This document shows, one piece after another, positions 7,809-15,817 of a stretch of DNA of 64,000 nt. How positions within the stretch are numbered: the first letter of the stretch is position 1; each line of letters starts with the position of its first letter. The notes below the pieces were generated by a model, which saw only the letters and a program-made list of their open reading frames with translations, was not told the origin of the DNA and searched no databases. Made by a program: the position numbers and the translations under genes. This stretch comes from Aulosira sp. FACHB-615 (GTDB lineage: Bacteria; Cyanobacteriota; Cyanobacteriia; Cyanobacteriales; Nostocaceae): the NCBI RefSeq assembly GCF_014698045.1, contig NZ_JACJSE010000025.1:31987-95986 (forward strand). Reading direction: 5' to 3'.

Positions 7809-8849
7809 TTAAGCATCTAACTTAATTCGAGGATCGGCTGCTTTTAACATTAAATCTGCGAGTAAGTTACCGACATTCAATAGCACCGCACTCATCACCA
7901 AACTCGCCATAACTAAGTATTGGTCTTTAGCGATAACCGCCTGTAAAGTTAATCTCCCTAAACCAGGCCAGTTAAAGAACTGTTCCGCGATGAATGCACC
8001 GCCTAATAAACTGGCTAACTCAAAACCTAGCAAAGTAATTAGGGGGTTAATAGCGTTACGCAGTGCATGAACGTAAATGACGCGATTTTCTGGCAGTCCT
8101 TTGGCGCGGGCTGTTTGGATATAATCTTGACGGAGAACATCTAACAATTCCCCACGGGTAATGCGTTGCAAACCAGCAAAACTGGTAACACTCAAGGCAA
8201 TTGTGGGTAAAATCATGTGCCAGCCGATATCAACAATTTTACCAAACCAGGATAAATCAGCATGATTAATGCTGGTCATACTACCGACGGGAAATAAAGG
8301 CGAGGTAAATTGGGCAAAGATTAATAAAAATAGTGCCGTGATAAAGCTGGGAAAGCCTTGTCCGGCATAACTAATGACTTGTAAGATGCGGTCTGTTGGG
8401 CGATTTTGCTTCACAGCTGCAACAATGCCGAGAGGAATAGCGATCGCCCATGTCACAATTAAAGAAGCGATCGCTAATAATAAGGTTGCCGGTACACGTT
8501 CCCATAACAGGGAAGCTACAGAACGCTGATAGACAAAACTTGTACCAAAATCCCCTCTGGTAAATATCCGCCACAACCACAAGAAATATTGCTCAGGCCA
8601 AGACTTATCTAACCCAAACTGTCTTCTAATTTCCTCAATTCGTTCTGGGGAAATTTTGGGATTTTGTCGCAGAGTATCTACATAATCTCCTGGAGACAAT
8701 TTGATGATGAAAAACGACAGCGCCGATGCCAAAAGTAAGGTAAACAACGCTTGTAATACCCGTTTCATCACATAAATAAAAGTTTCACTCGTAATTAGCC
8801 GAATTAGCCAATCTCGACTGGTCTCCAAGGAAATTTTTGTAGCTGTCAT
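7809..8849 (-). CDS. ABC transporter permease, DppB/OppB family
   Basis: A 346-residue permease of the dipeptide/oligopeptide/nickel ABC family (binding-protein-dependent transport inner membrane component). The first transmembrane segment follows RVLQALFTLL; the DppB N-terminal block KLSPGDYVDTLRQNPKIS is present, and the cytoplasmic EAA loop AKGLPENRVIYVHALRNA that docks on the ATPase lies at about residue 255. Five to six membrane segments are visible. The frame extends to 8891, but the first 14 codons are charged and derive from repeat-rich DNA, so the ATG at 8849 is preferred. No DppC, ATPase or binding-protein gene is beside it; cyanobacteria often scatter these. Confidence 0.88.
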   Translation of the reverse strand: MTATKISLETSRDWLIRLITSETFIYVMKRVLQALFTLLLASALSFFIIKLSPGDYVDTLRQNPKISPERIEEIRRQFGLDKSWPEQYFLWLWRIFTRGDFGTSFVYQRSVASLLWERVPATLLLAIASLIVTWAIAIPLGIVAAVKQNRPTDRILQVISYAGQGFPSFITALFLLIFAQFTSPLFPVGSMTSINHADLSWFGKIVDIGWHMILPTIALSVTSFAGLQRITRGELLDVLRQDYIQTARAKGLPENRVIYVHALRNAINPLITLLGFELASLLGGAFIAEQFFNWPGLGRLTLQAVIAKDQYLVMASLVMSAVLLNVGNLLADLMLKAADPRIKLDA

Positions 8850-8930
8850 TTTTATTTTGTCCTCTGTCCTCTGTCCTTTGTTCTTTGCCATTAGTCAAAT
8901 GACTAACGACCAATGGCTAATGACCATTGA

Positions 8931-9449
8931 CTAATATTCAATTAACGAGATAATCGGCAAATTGGGGAGATTATTCCGCCCTTGTAAATCCCGTAGCTCG
9001 ATAATAAACCCAAAACCTACGAGTTCACACTCAAGCTTTTGAACTAACTTGGCTGTCGCACCGGCTGTACCACCTGTAGCAATTAAATCATCCACAATTA
9101 AAACGCGGCTCCCTGGATGCAACGCGTCTTGGTGCATTTCCAAACAGTCAGTACCGTACTCTAGTTCATATTCAATGGAGTGAACGGCGGCGGGTAACTT
9201 GCCTTTTTTGCGGACGGGAATAAACCCAGCCCCTAATTTATAAGCTAGGGGAGCGCCAAAAATAAATCCCCGTGACTCCATCCCAATCACATAATCTGCT
9301 TGAAATCCCGCTTCATTGCATTTTTCTGTGAAAAAGTCAATAGTGTATCGCAATCCGTCGCGATCGCGCAGTAAAGTAGTAATATCTCGAAATAAAATAC
9401 CGGGCTTGGGATAATCGGGAATTTCACGAATTAGAGATTTTAAGTCCAT
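8931..9449 (-). CDS. apt: adenine phosphoribosyltransferase
   Basis: A 172-residue purine salvage enzyme that makes AMP from adenine and PRPP in the cytoplasm. It begins MDLKSLIREIPDYPKPGILFRD, the classical APT start; the substrate loop ESRGFIFGAPLA and the PRPP-binding motif VLIVDDLIATGGTAGA (about residues 116-131) are intact. Length equals that of the bacterial enzyme. It is a single gene upstream of the permease gene but separated from it by a repeat tract. Confidence 0.97.
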   Translation of the reverse strand: MDLKSLIREIPDYPKPGILFRDITTLLRDRDGLRYTIDFFTEKCNEAGFQADYVIGMESRGFIFGAPLAYKLGAGFIPVRKKGKLPAAVHSIEYELEYGTDCLEMHQDALHPGSRVLIVDDLIATGGTAGATAKLVQKLECELVGFGFIIELRDLQGRNNLPNLPIISLIEY

Positions 9450-9879
9450 AAACAGTTAAAAAATAGGGAGTAGGGAGTGGGGAGTAGGATTGGTCATGAA
9501 TCAAAGCTAAAACCTGAAATTTCAGACTTTAAAGTTCATACTTGAGACTTTTCTTTTGCCAATTCCCATTCCCTGAAAAATCGTACACTATAATGTCATA
9601 CGCTAGATTTGAGGCTCTAGTATCATCATCCATTGACGATAGTGAGAATCTACACCAAGCTTAAATTATGGAATGGTACTCAATACAAGAAGGTAAACTG
9701 ATGCTGTAAAAAGGGAAATTTAAGTATATGAGAGCTTTGGAGTAGAACAAGTTAAGTCATGTATACGTCAGGTATTATGGCTACTGCCACAGGTTTAATG
9801 TTATTTTTTGGCTACTTATCTTAAATTTAGTTGTACTAGTGTATCTAGTCTGTTGGAAGCGCACAAGGTAATTTATAGA
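9450..9879. other. intergenic region between divergent genes
   Basis: About 430 bp between apt (minus) and the DUF3038 gene (plus). It begins with a short GGGAGTA repeat tract (9462-9489). A 21-codon frame at 9759-9824 is hydrophobic but lacks a ribosome-binding site and is not called. Promoters for both neighbours should lie here. Confidence 0.4.
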
Positions 9880-10506
9880 ATGAATGTCTCCGCGAGCTTA
9901 ACGCCGTTCAACAGTCCCGCACCTGCATCAACGCCTATGATTCTGGATACGTTACCAGATCCGGCGATCGCAGGACAAGGATGTCCGCCCAGAACTCGGC
10001 TACAAATCGACCTCATCTTATTGGCCATTGAAGCTTTAGAACTCGGTGGTTCCGAAGCAATTTTGGCCTTTGCAGAAGAGTTGGATTTAAAAGATATTAT
10101 TAAAAATCGGGTAAATTTATGGCGGATGCGTAGCTCTAACCCCATGCGCCGCGCTAATATCCGCAGACCCTTAACAATTATAGAAGCCAAGGCTTTAGTA
10201 GTTATTGCTTGCTACATTGCACGGCGGTTAACCGTGGTCATCCGTCAGATGCTGATGATATATCAGCAAATGAATGAAAAACAAATCCCCCTGGAACAAA
10301 ACTTGCGTTTATCTAATTACCTAGAACGCTTTCGAGTGCATTTTAAAAGCAGAATGAATGCGCGGCGCTCTGGGGTACTAGCATTAACATCTGATGAAAA
10401 ATTAGATGAGTTAGCCATTAATTTGTTAGAAAAACTTCTATTTTGTACTGGTACGGCCGGAATGCAGCGATTCTGGATTAGTCTTTTTGATGGGGAAGTG
10501 GAATGA
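9880..10506 (+). CDS. DUF3038 family protein
   Basis: A 208-residue soluble, largely helical protein of a cyanobacteria-restricted family that I recall as DUF3038; function unknown. Visible features are a Pro/Ser-rich N-terminus, then helices with LIEAKALVVIACYIARRL-like segments and a basic patch KSRMNARRSG. The frame opens with a TTG at 9808, but the ATG at 9880 (MNVSASLTPF) is the better start. Its last four bases overlap the next gene (ATGA), so the two are translationally coupled and probably form a complex. Confidence 0.75.
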   Translation: MNVSASLTPFNSPAPASTPMILDTLPDPAIAGQGCPPRTRLQIDLILLAIEALELGGSEAILAFAEELDLKDIIKNRVNLWRMRSSNPMRRANIRRPLTIIEAKALVVIACYIARRLTVVIRQMLMIYQQMNEKQIPLEQNLRLSNYLERFRVHFKSRMNARRSGVLALTSDEKLDELAINLLEKLLFCTGTAGMQRFWISLFDGEVE

Positions 10507-11951
10507 ACATTCAACGGAAATACAGTTTACCTAACTGTACGTTGCTTTTAGAGGGTTTAAGCGATGCTTCCAGGGCAGCACATTTACAAGAACTCCGCCC
10601 AGAATTATCGATATTGGTCAATGTAGAATGCTATATATCTGGTTATAAGCAGCCTCTAGTGGGAGGTCGAGAATTTTTTGAAAGTTTGGTGAGGGCTGTG
10701 AGTGCTTATGGACAAGAATTTTTAAGCAATATCCCCAACCCCCAAGCCCATAACCAAGACTCAGAATTAGTAGAACTGCAAAAAATTGACCATAACCGTC
10801 ATCGGCTAATTGTACATTCTGAAAGCAGTACTGAAGCTTTGGGTTCTCAGGCAAATAAATCACCGATTCAAATTGATATGAATACGGTGCAGTTATTTGA
10901 TTTGGTGGAAGCAGTAGATCAGTTTTTTGCCGATACCCAGACCCTACCGGAGTTAGCCCTCGAATTACAACCAATACCCCGACGCTACAGTGGTGCTAGT
11001 GAACTTGTCGTCAAGCAAGCACTACCAGCCAGTATTGGAGTTGCGAGTGTAGCTGTTGCGGCGGTTGCTTTTAGTTTGATTCCACCCCCCCAAGTCCGCA
11101 CACCAGAAGCGCAACCAGAAACCCAAAGCAGCGCCACTCCCACACCAACGACAACTGCTGTTCCTACCCCCACCGCAGCGACAACTCCCGTAGCCAGCGC
11201 CACACCGACAGCGACACCCAGCGCCACTCCCACTACAGCCGCCACCGCACCCCCAACCACCGATTTAGAAGCCTTATTAAATACAACAGCCGAAATTACT
11301 GACCCATCTCAACTACGGGCTTTAAATCGTCAGGTGTGGAATCAAATTGACCCGGCTTGGAGCGATCGCTCGACAGTCAAGGAAGATTTAGTCTATCGTG
11401 TTGGTGTAGCTGGTGATGGTGCGATCGTTGGTTATAAGGCAGTAAATCAAGGGTCAAATGAAGGCGTTAATTTCACTCCATTACCTAAACTGCTTTACAA
11501 CCCGGCAAAACGTTCGGCAATTAATAATGAACCCATAGCCCAATTTAAAGTAGTGTTTACTAGCAAAGGGGTGTTAGAAGTTAGTCCTTGGCGCGGTTAT
11601 GCTGGTACACCACAGGTAGTAGGGCAGAAAATTACAGATGCTAACACCGTTAAAGAATTAAACGAAAAGCTATACAACACAATTCGCCAAAATTGGAAAG
11701 GTACTCCCAGCTACACCAAAGATTTACGCTATCGAGTCGCCATCAATAAAGATGGCATCATCACTGATTATGAACCATTAAATCAAGTTGCCTTTGATCA
11801 TTTCCGTGAAACACCATTGCCAAATATGTTTCAATCTGTTTATGGTTCCAATGGCGCAGCACCAAACAACCAAGAACCTCTGGCTCATTTCCAAGTAGTG
11901 TTTAATCCTAATGGCAAACTGGAAGTTACTCCTTGGAAGGGGTATCAGTGA
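10503..11951 (+). CDS. DUF4335 family protein, single-pass membrane with duplicated C-terminal domain
   Basis: A 482-residue protein that I recall as the cyanobacterial DUF4335 family. The N-terminal ~170 residues are soluble; one membrane segment follows (about 176-196, SIGVASVAVAAVAFSLIP), then a Thr/Pro/Ala-rich linker of about 45 residues, then two homologous repeats of about 100 residues. Each repeat contains a pattern like W/Y-x-KDLxYRV and ends PWxGY (SPWRGY, TPWKGY). The second half therefore lies on the other side of the membrane, presumably periplasmic or lumenal. It overlaps the DUF3038 gene by 4 bp. Function is unknown; the constant pairing suggests a cytosolic partner tethered to a membrane protein. 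Confidence 0.75.
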   Translation: MNIQRKYSLPNCTLLLEGLSDASRAAHLQELRPELSILVNVECYISGYKQPLVGGREFFESLVRAVSAYGQEFLSNIPNPQAHNQDSELVELQKIDHNRHRLIVHSESSTEALGSQANKSPIQIDMNTVQLFDLVEAVDQFFADTQTLPELALELQPIPRRYSGASELVVKQALPASIGVASVAVAAVAFSLIPPPQVRTPEAQPETQSSATPTPTTTAVPTPTAATTPVASATPTATPSATPTTAATAPPTTDLEALLNTTAEITDPSQLRALNRQVWNQIDPAWSDRSTVKEDLVYRVGVAGDGAIVGYKAVNQGSNEGVNFTPLPKLLYNPAKRSAINNEPIAQFKVVFTSKGVLEVSPWRGYAGTPQVVGQKITDANTVKELNEKLYNTIRQNWKGTPSYTKDLRYRVAINKDGIITDYEPLNQVAFDHFRETPLPNMFQSVYGSNGAAPNNQEPLAHFQVVFNPNGKLEVTPWKGYQ

Positions 11952-12058
11952 TAGGTGAGAGTTGATAGAAAAAATGAATGTAGGTTGGGTGGAACGAATA
12001 TCCCACTCCCTACTCCCTACTCTCACCCTAAATTACTATCTTTGACTGCAACTAGGGA

Positions 12059-12874
12059 TCAATTTCTACATTTTGTCCCTTGGGGAGTAGCATCAGGATA
12101 AAAAGTCACAATTGCTTTGTTTTTTCTGACAAAAACAGTAGGAAAGGTTGTACCTGTTTCTGAGTCACGAACATTATAAATACAAGCCCCTTCTTGATTT
12201 CCTTGTAATTTAAATGCTCTAGTGGCATCAATTAACATTTCTTCGGCATTGCTGAGATAACTATAGCCCTTAATTACATCTGTAACGGTTCTGTTATTTT
12301 GTTTAATCACTACTCCCAAGGTATAGATAACACCTGGAACAACTTCTTCCCGCCTTTGATTATTGGGTAATCTGCCAGCCATACCTGAGTTTTGGAGTTG
12401 CAAATATCTGCCAGCAAAATGTAACCCACCAATATCATTGGCGTTATAGATTTCACCACAAAAAATATGTTCAAATCCTTTATTCTTAAACCAAACATTA
12501 GTTAAATCTTCAAGAAATTGGTTTTGACTGCGGCGACCAGAACGGATTTCGCCACCACTAGCTTGTTGAATTTTTCGCAATACATTGGGATAAGATAATA
12601 GTAATTGTTTAAACTGATTTGGTTGGACTCTTGTACCAATCGCACCACAAGTTTTCAGAACCGAACCATCAAAAGCATTGAGTATAGGCGGTTTTGGCGA
12701 AATATCTAACTGCTGTCCTCTGGGAAATCCAACTGGAACTGGGTTATTAATATCATCAAAAAATGGCAAAAGTGCGGGAGTTGGAGACTGGGACAGGGCA
12801 GAATTTTGCACTCCGAATATGCAAGTTATTGCCAGTAAAGTTAATTTACTAATTATCAGGCGTGGTGGTTTCAT
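12059..12874 (-). CDS. secreted EndoU-type endoribonuclease
   Basis: A 271-residue protein with a signal peptide (hydrophobic core about 9-20, cleavage probably after ALSQ or nearby) and a C-terminal domain that matches the EndoU/XendoU nuclease fold. The active-site block FEHIFCGEI gives Glu135, His136 and Glu141; the second histidine is His152 in GGLHF, 16 residues after the first. As I recall, XendoU uses Glu161, His162, Glu167, His178 and Lys224, the same spacing; Lys202 (or Lys191) is the candidate lysine here. EndoU enzymes cut RNA after U, and some bacterial ones are secreted toxins. No immunity gene is obvious. It follows the peroxiredoxin gene by 4 bp, so the two are co-transcribed. 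Confidence 0.85.
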   Translation of the reverse strand: MKPPRLIISKLTLLAITCIFGVQNSALSQSPTPALLPFFDDINNPVPVGFPRGQQLDISPKPPILNAFDGSVLKTCGAIGTRVQPNQFKQLLLSYPNVLRKIQQASGGEIRSGRRSQNQFLEDLTNVWFKNKGFEHIFCGEIYNANDIGGLHFAGRYLQLQNSGMAGRLPNNQRREEVVPGVIYTLGVVIKQNNRTVTDVIKGYSYLSNAEEMLIDATRAFKLQGNQEGACIYNVRDSETGTTFPTVFVRKNKAIVTFYPDATPQGTKCRN

Positions 12875-12878
12875 ATAT

Positions 12879-13358
12879 TTAATGATTTGCTAATTCTGAT
12901 AATTTATTGAGTACAGCTTGAGCATGACCTTTAGCTTTGACATTCGGCCAAGCATAAGCAATGATTTTATCTGGGGAAATGAGGAAAGTTGAGCGCACAA
13001 TTCCCATATATTCTTTACCCATAAACTTTTTTAATCGCCACGCACCATAAGAATCTGCTAATTGGTGTTCTGGGTCACTCAACAAGGTAATTGACAAGTT
13101 ATGTTTGTTGATAAACTTACAATGAGATTTAATAGAATCTGGGCTAACGCCGATAATTTTAGCTCCCAATTTGCTAAATTCTGAATTTAATTGGGTAAAG
13201 TCTTGGGCTTCTGTGGTGCAACCAGGGGTGTCATCTTTAGGATAAAAATAAAGGACAACCCATTGACCACTAAAATCATCTAAGCTGACTAAATTATCAT
13301 TTTGGTCTGGTGTAGTAAAAATAGGGGCAGGTTGTCCAGCTTGGGGAATGTTGCTCAT
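12879..13358 (-). CDS. peroxiredoxin, PrxQ/BCP type
   Basis: A 159-residue thiol peroxidase that reduces hydrogen peroxide and organic peroxides. The peroxidatic Cys47 lies in DDTPGCTTEA. The resolving Cys found five residues later in many PrxQ proteins is replaced by Gln52; the only other cysteine is Cys80 in SHCKF, so it may act as a 1-Cys enzyme or use a partner. No signal peptide, so cytosolic. It is the first gene of a two-gene operon with the secreted EndoU protein 4 bp downstream. Confidence 0.93.
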   Translation of the reverse strand: MSNIPQAGQPAPIFTTPDQNDNLVSLDDFSGQWVVLYFYPKDDTPGCTTEAQDFTQLNSEFSKLGAKIIGVSPDSIKSHCKFINKHNLSITLLSDPEHQLADSYGAWRLKKFMGKEYMGIVRSTFLISPDKIIAYAWPNVKAKGHAQAVLNKLSELANH

Positions 13359-13472
13359 GGTATGACTAAAATCTTCACGTTATTGATTATGCCTGTTATG
13401 AATTTTTTTGCAATTATATTTAATGTAGATTGACTTATATATTGATTGCAATTTACTTACTTCATAAAAAAT

Positions 13473-13601
13473 GGTTGCTACAGCGATCGCATTACTTGTG
13501 CATAATTGAATTGTAATTGCACCAGACATTTCCCTCACGCCAATGCTGAAGCCTGGGGTTTGGCAAAAATCATGCGTCCGGCAAAGGTTTGTAAGGCGCT
13601 G
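13473..13601. repeat. left direct repeat: duplicated 3' end of the PIN-TRAM gene
   Basis: 129 bp that match 16631-16759 with 9 mismatches (about 93%) in the same orientation. On the minus strand it encodes the last ~20 residues of the PIN-TRAM protein (RMIFAKPQASALA stop), with one Ser changed to Phe, but the rest of that gene is missing here. The terminator stem that flanks the right copy is absent. Confidence 0.93.
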
Positions 13602-13837
13602 CTTCTACTGCTGCTGGTGCTGGTATGGGCGGTGGTGACTTCGATTACTAATACTCTTTAGTCACATATAGCATTTACCAGTCTGCTGAGGTACAAATTT
13701 ATCTGCATCCATCTGCGTAGCCTGCGGCAAGCCGCCTCCACAAAGGAAGCATCTGTTTTTTGTCAATTTCTATATTTTCAGTTAAATTCTAGCTGCTAAC
13801 ATAGAATTTAATTGCCTTATTTTGAGGGTTTTTCAAT

Positions 13838-14125
13838 ATGACTTTGATTAATTATCAATCTAACTTTCAGAAATTAACCGAAATTGTCACAATATTAATT
13901 GATAATAATCCTATTTATCAAGAAAACTTAGATAAACGAGAAATGATTGAACTAATTAATCGTACTTTTGACCCAAGCTCTGTTCCAGATATTAATAGTA
14001 TTTCTGAAGAAGAATTAACAAAACGGGTAAAAAGTATTTTATCTTTACATTTAGTTTCAGGAATGCTCAATGATTTTACTCCAGAGCAAATGCAACTTTT
14101 TGATGAAGCTGTAAAACGAGGATAG
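13838..14125 (+). CDS. putative antitoxin of a PIN-type toxin-antitoxin pair
   Basis: A 95-residue, helical, acidic protein (NIIVTILIDNN-like N-terminal helix, then SISEEELTKRVKSILSLHL). It does not resemble the usual VapB families (AbrB, RHH, Phd) by eye, but its stop codon directly abuts the ATG of the PIN toxin, which is the arrangement expected of an antitoxin. The segment MLNDFTPEQMQLFDEAVKRG at the C-terminus may be the toxin-binding part. Low GC content distinguishes both genes from the surrounding housekeeping genes. Confidence 0.6.
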   Translation: MTLINYQSNFQKLTEIVTILIDNNPIYQENLDKREMIELINRTFDPSSVPDINSISEEELTKRVKSILSLHLVSGMLNDFTPEQMQLFDEAVKRG

Positions 14126-14530
14126 ATGGGTTATTTATTAGATACTAATATTGTTTCAGCATCACTAAAACAAAACATTCAAATAGGATTGAAAATTACA
14201 GAAATAAGGCGAAAAGGTGAATTTCTGGGTATTAGTGGCATAACATACTATGAAATTCAAAGAGGGTTGTTAAGTAGCAATACCATTAGAAAATTAGCTT
14301 TGTTTCAACAATTTTGCCAAGATTATCCTATTTTATTTTTGGATGATCTTAGAATTTTTCAAAAAGCCGCAGAAATTTATGCTGACTTAAAAGGCAGAGG
14401 CACAATTATTCAGGATGCAGATATTTTGATAGCTGCTACCGCTATAGTTAATAATTTAATTTTAGTTTCTCACGATTCTGATTTAAGCAGAGTTAAAGAT
14501 TTACAATTAGAAAATTGGTTAACTTTTTAA
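14126..14530 (+). CDS. VapC-type PIN-domain ribonuclease toxin
   Basis: A 134-residue single PIN domain. Its acidic metal-binding residues are all present: Asp6 in LLDTNIV, Glu43 in YYEIQRGL, Asp97/Asp99 in IIQDADILIAA, and Asp117/Asp119 in SHDSDLSR. Such toxins cut tRNA or rRNA when the antitoxin is degraded. Length is typical for VapC. The start ATG follows the antitoxin stop codon with no gap, so expression is coupled. Inside the flanked island, the pair could stabilise the element. Confidence 0.88.
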   Translation: MGYLLDTNIVSASLKQNIQIGLKITEIRRKGEFLGISGITYYEIQRGLLSSNTIRKLALFQQFCQDYPILFLDDLRIFQKAAEIYADLKGRGTIIQDADILIAATAIVNNLILVSHDSDLSRVKDLQLENWLTF

Positions 14531-14731
14531 GTTATCATATTATCTTAGTTGAATAGTTTTGATTTTCGCATATTAACAAATGTAGCTAGGCAAAGACATT
14601 AGAGTAAATCTAGCTGCGCTAGAGAAAAAGCAAACTGTTTTTAAGTATTATGAGGAATTGCCTAATTGGGTTTAAAAAAATGGAATTGTGCTGTATTATC
14701 ACTGAGGCTTGATGTTTGAGTTAATGTTAGT

Positions 14732-15817
14732 TTGAAATTTGTTAACCAAACAACTTACAGAATCTTTGTGTCTGCTCAACAATCAGATATCAATATTATT
14801 GACTTTAACTTATTATCGCTAAACCAATTTAGCAAACCTCAAAATTCATTGAGTTTAAGCGATATTACAAATATAGGTAAAACTTGGGATAAACATAGAA
14901 CTAATGCTGAACTGATTTCTAATTATTACGCTACAGCAGTTGATCATACGTTAAACAATTATGCTTGGCGAATCAAAACTTGTTCTGAGTTTTTAGAGTT
15001 TCAACTCTCTTCAGAAGAGGCGGATGGAACTGTCAAACTCAAGTTATTCCAAACAAGATTTTGCAGGGTTCGTCACTGTCCTGTTTGTCAGTGGCGGCGA
15101 TCGCTCATGTGGAAAGCCAAAGCTTATAAAATATTGCCACAAGTTGTTACAGATTATTCCAAGTATCGTTGGTTGTTTATCACTTTGACAGTAAAGAATT
15201 GCCAAATTTTGGAACTCAGAAAAACCTTGGATGAGATGAACAAAGCTTTTAAGCGATTATCTGAATTGAAAGCTTGGCCTGCAAAGGGTTGGATTAAATC
15301 GCTAGAAGTAACTAAGGGTAGGGATGGAGTATCTGCACATCCACATTTACATATTTTGGCAATGGTGCAGCCTTCTTATTTTAGTCATGGCTACTTGTCT
15401 CAAGCCAAATGGGTGGCATTATGGCAGCAGTGCTTACGAATTGATTACCAGCCAGTCGTTCATATTAGCGCGATCGCAAAACACCATGACCCCAAAATAT
15501 TAATTCCTGAAATTCTCAAGTATCAGGTGAAGGAATCAGACTTAGTAGCTGATAGAGAATGGTTTTTAGAGTTAACCCGCCAGTTGCACAAAACCAGAGC
15601 AGTTGCTGTTGGGGGTGTACTCAGACATTATATGCAGGAGTTAGAGGAAAATAACCAAGACCTCATTAATGGTAGTGAAGAGATGAATGAGGTAAATCAG
15701 GAAACTGTGTCTTTTAGATGGAATCGCAAATCACAGAAATTTAAAATAATGAGTGGTAACGGAGAGAGTAATAATCTTATCAAAAGCAAGCAGCAAAAGA
15801 CTTACGAGAATTTATAA
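14732..15817 (+). CDS. rolling-circle replication initiator (Rep_1 family HUH endonuclease)
   Basis: A 361-residue plasmid-type Rep protein. In order: a zinc-finger-like CRVRHCPVCQWRR (Cys111, Cys116, Cys119), motif 1 FITLTVKN (149-156), the metal-binding HUH motif HPHLHIL (His205, His207) and motif 3 with the nicking tyrosine in EILKYQVKES (Tyr264, Lys267). Such proteins nick the double-strand origin and stay bound to the 5' end. The start is a TTG (TTG AAA TTT GTT); no better ATG exists before the zinc finger. It lies on the chromosome between gene-end repeats, not on an evident plasmid, and its 3' end overlaps the convergent AlkB-like gene by 6 bp. Confidence 0.9.
   Translation: MKFVNQTTYRIFVSAQQSDINIIDFNLLSLNQFSKPQNSLSLSDITNIGKTWDKHRTNAELISNYYATAVDHTLNNYAWRIKTCSEFLEFQLSSEEADGTVKLKLFQTRFCRVRHCPVCQWRRSLMWKAKAYKILPQVVTDYSKYRWLFITLTVKNCQILELRKTLDEMNKAFKRLSELKAWPAKGWIKSLEVTKGRDGVSAHPHLHILAMVQPSYFSHGYLSQAKWVALWQQCLRIDYQPVVHISAIAKHHDPKILIPEILKYQVKESDLVADREWFLELTRQLHKTRAVAVGGVLRHYMQELEENNQDLINGSEEMNEVNQETVSFRWNRKSQKFKIMSGNGESNNLIKSKQQKTYENL

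Noticed and set aside
9759..9824. 21-codon hydrophobic frame MYTSGIMATATGLMLFFGYL
   Set aside because: No ribosome-binding site, no recognised small membrane protein, lies in a promoter region.
10985..11260. Val/Ala/Gly-rich minus-strand frame
   Set aside because: It is the antisense of the Thr/Pro/Ala-rich linker of the DUF4335 protein; low complexity, no start context.
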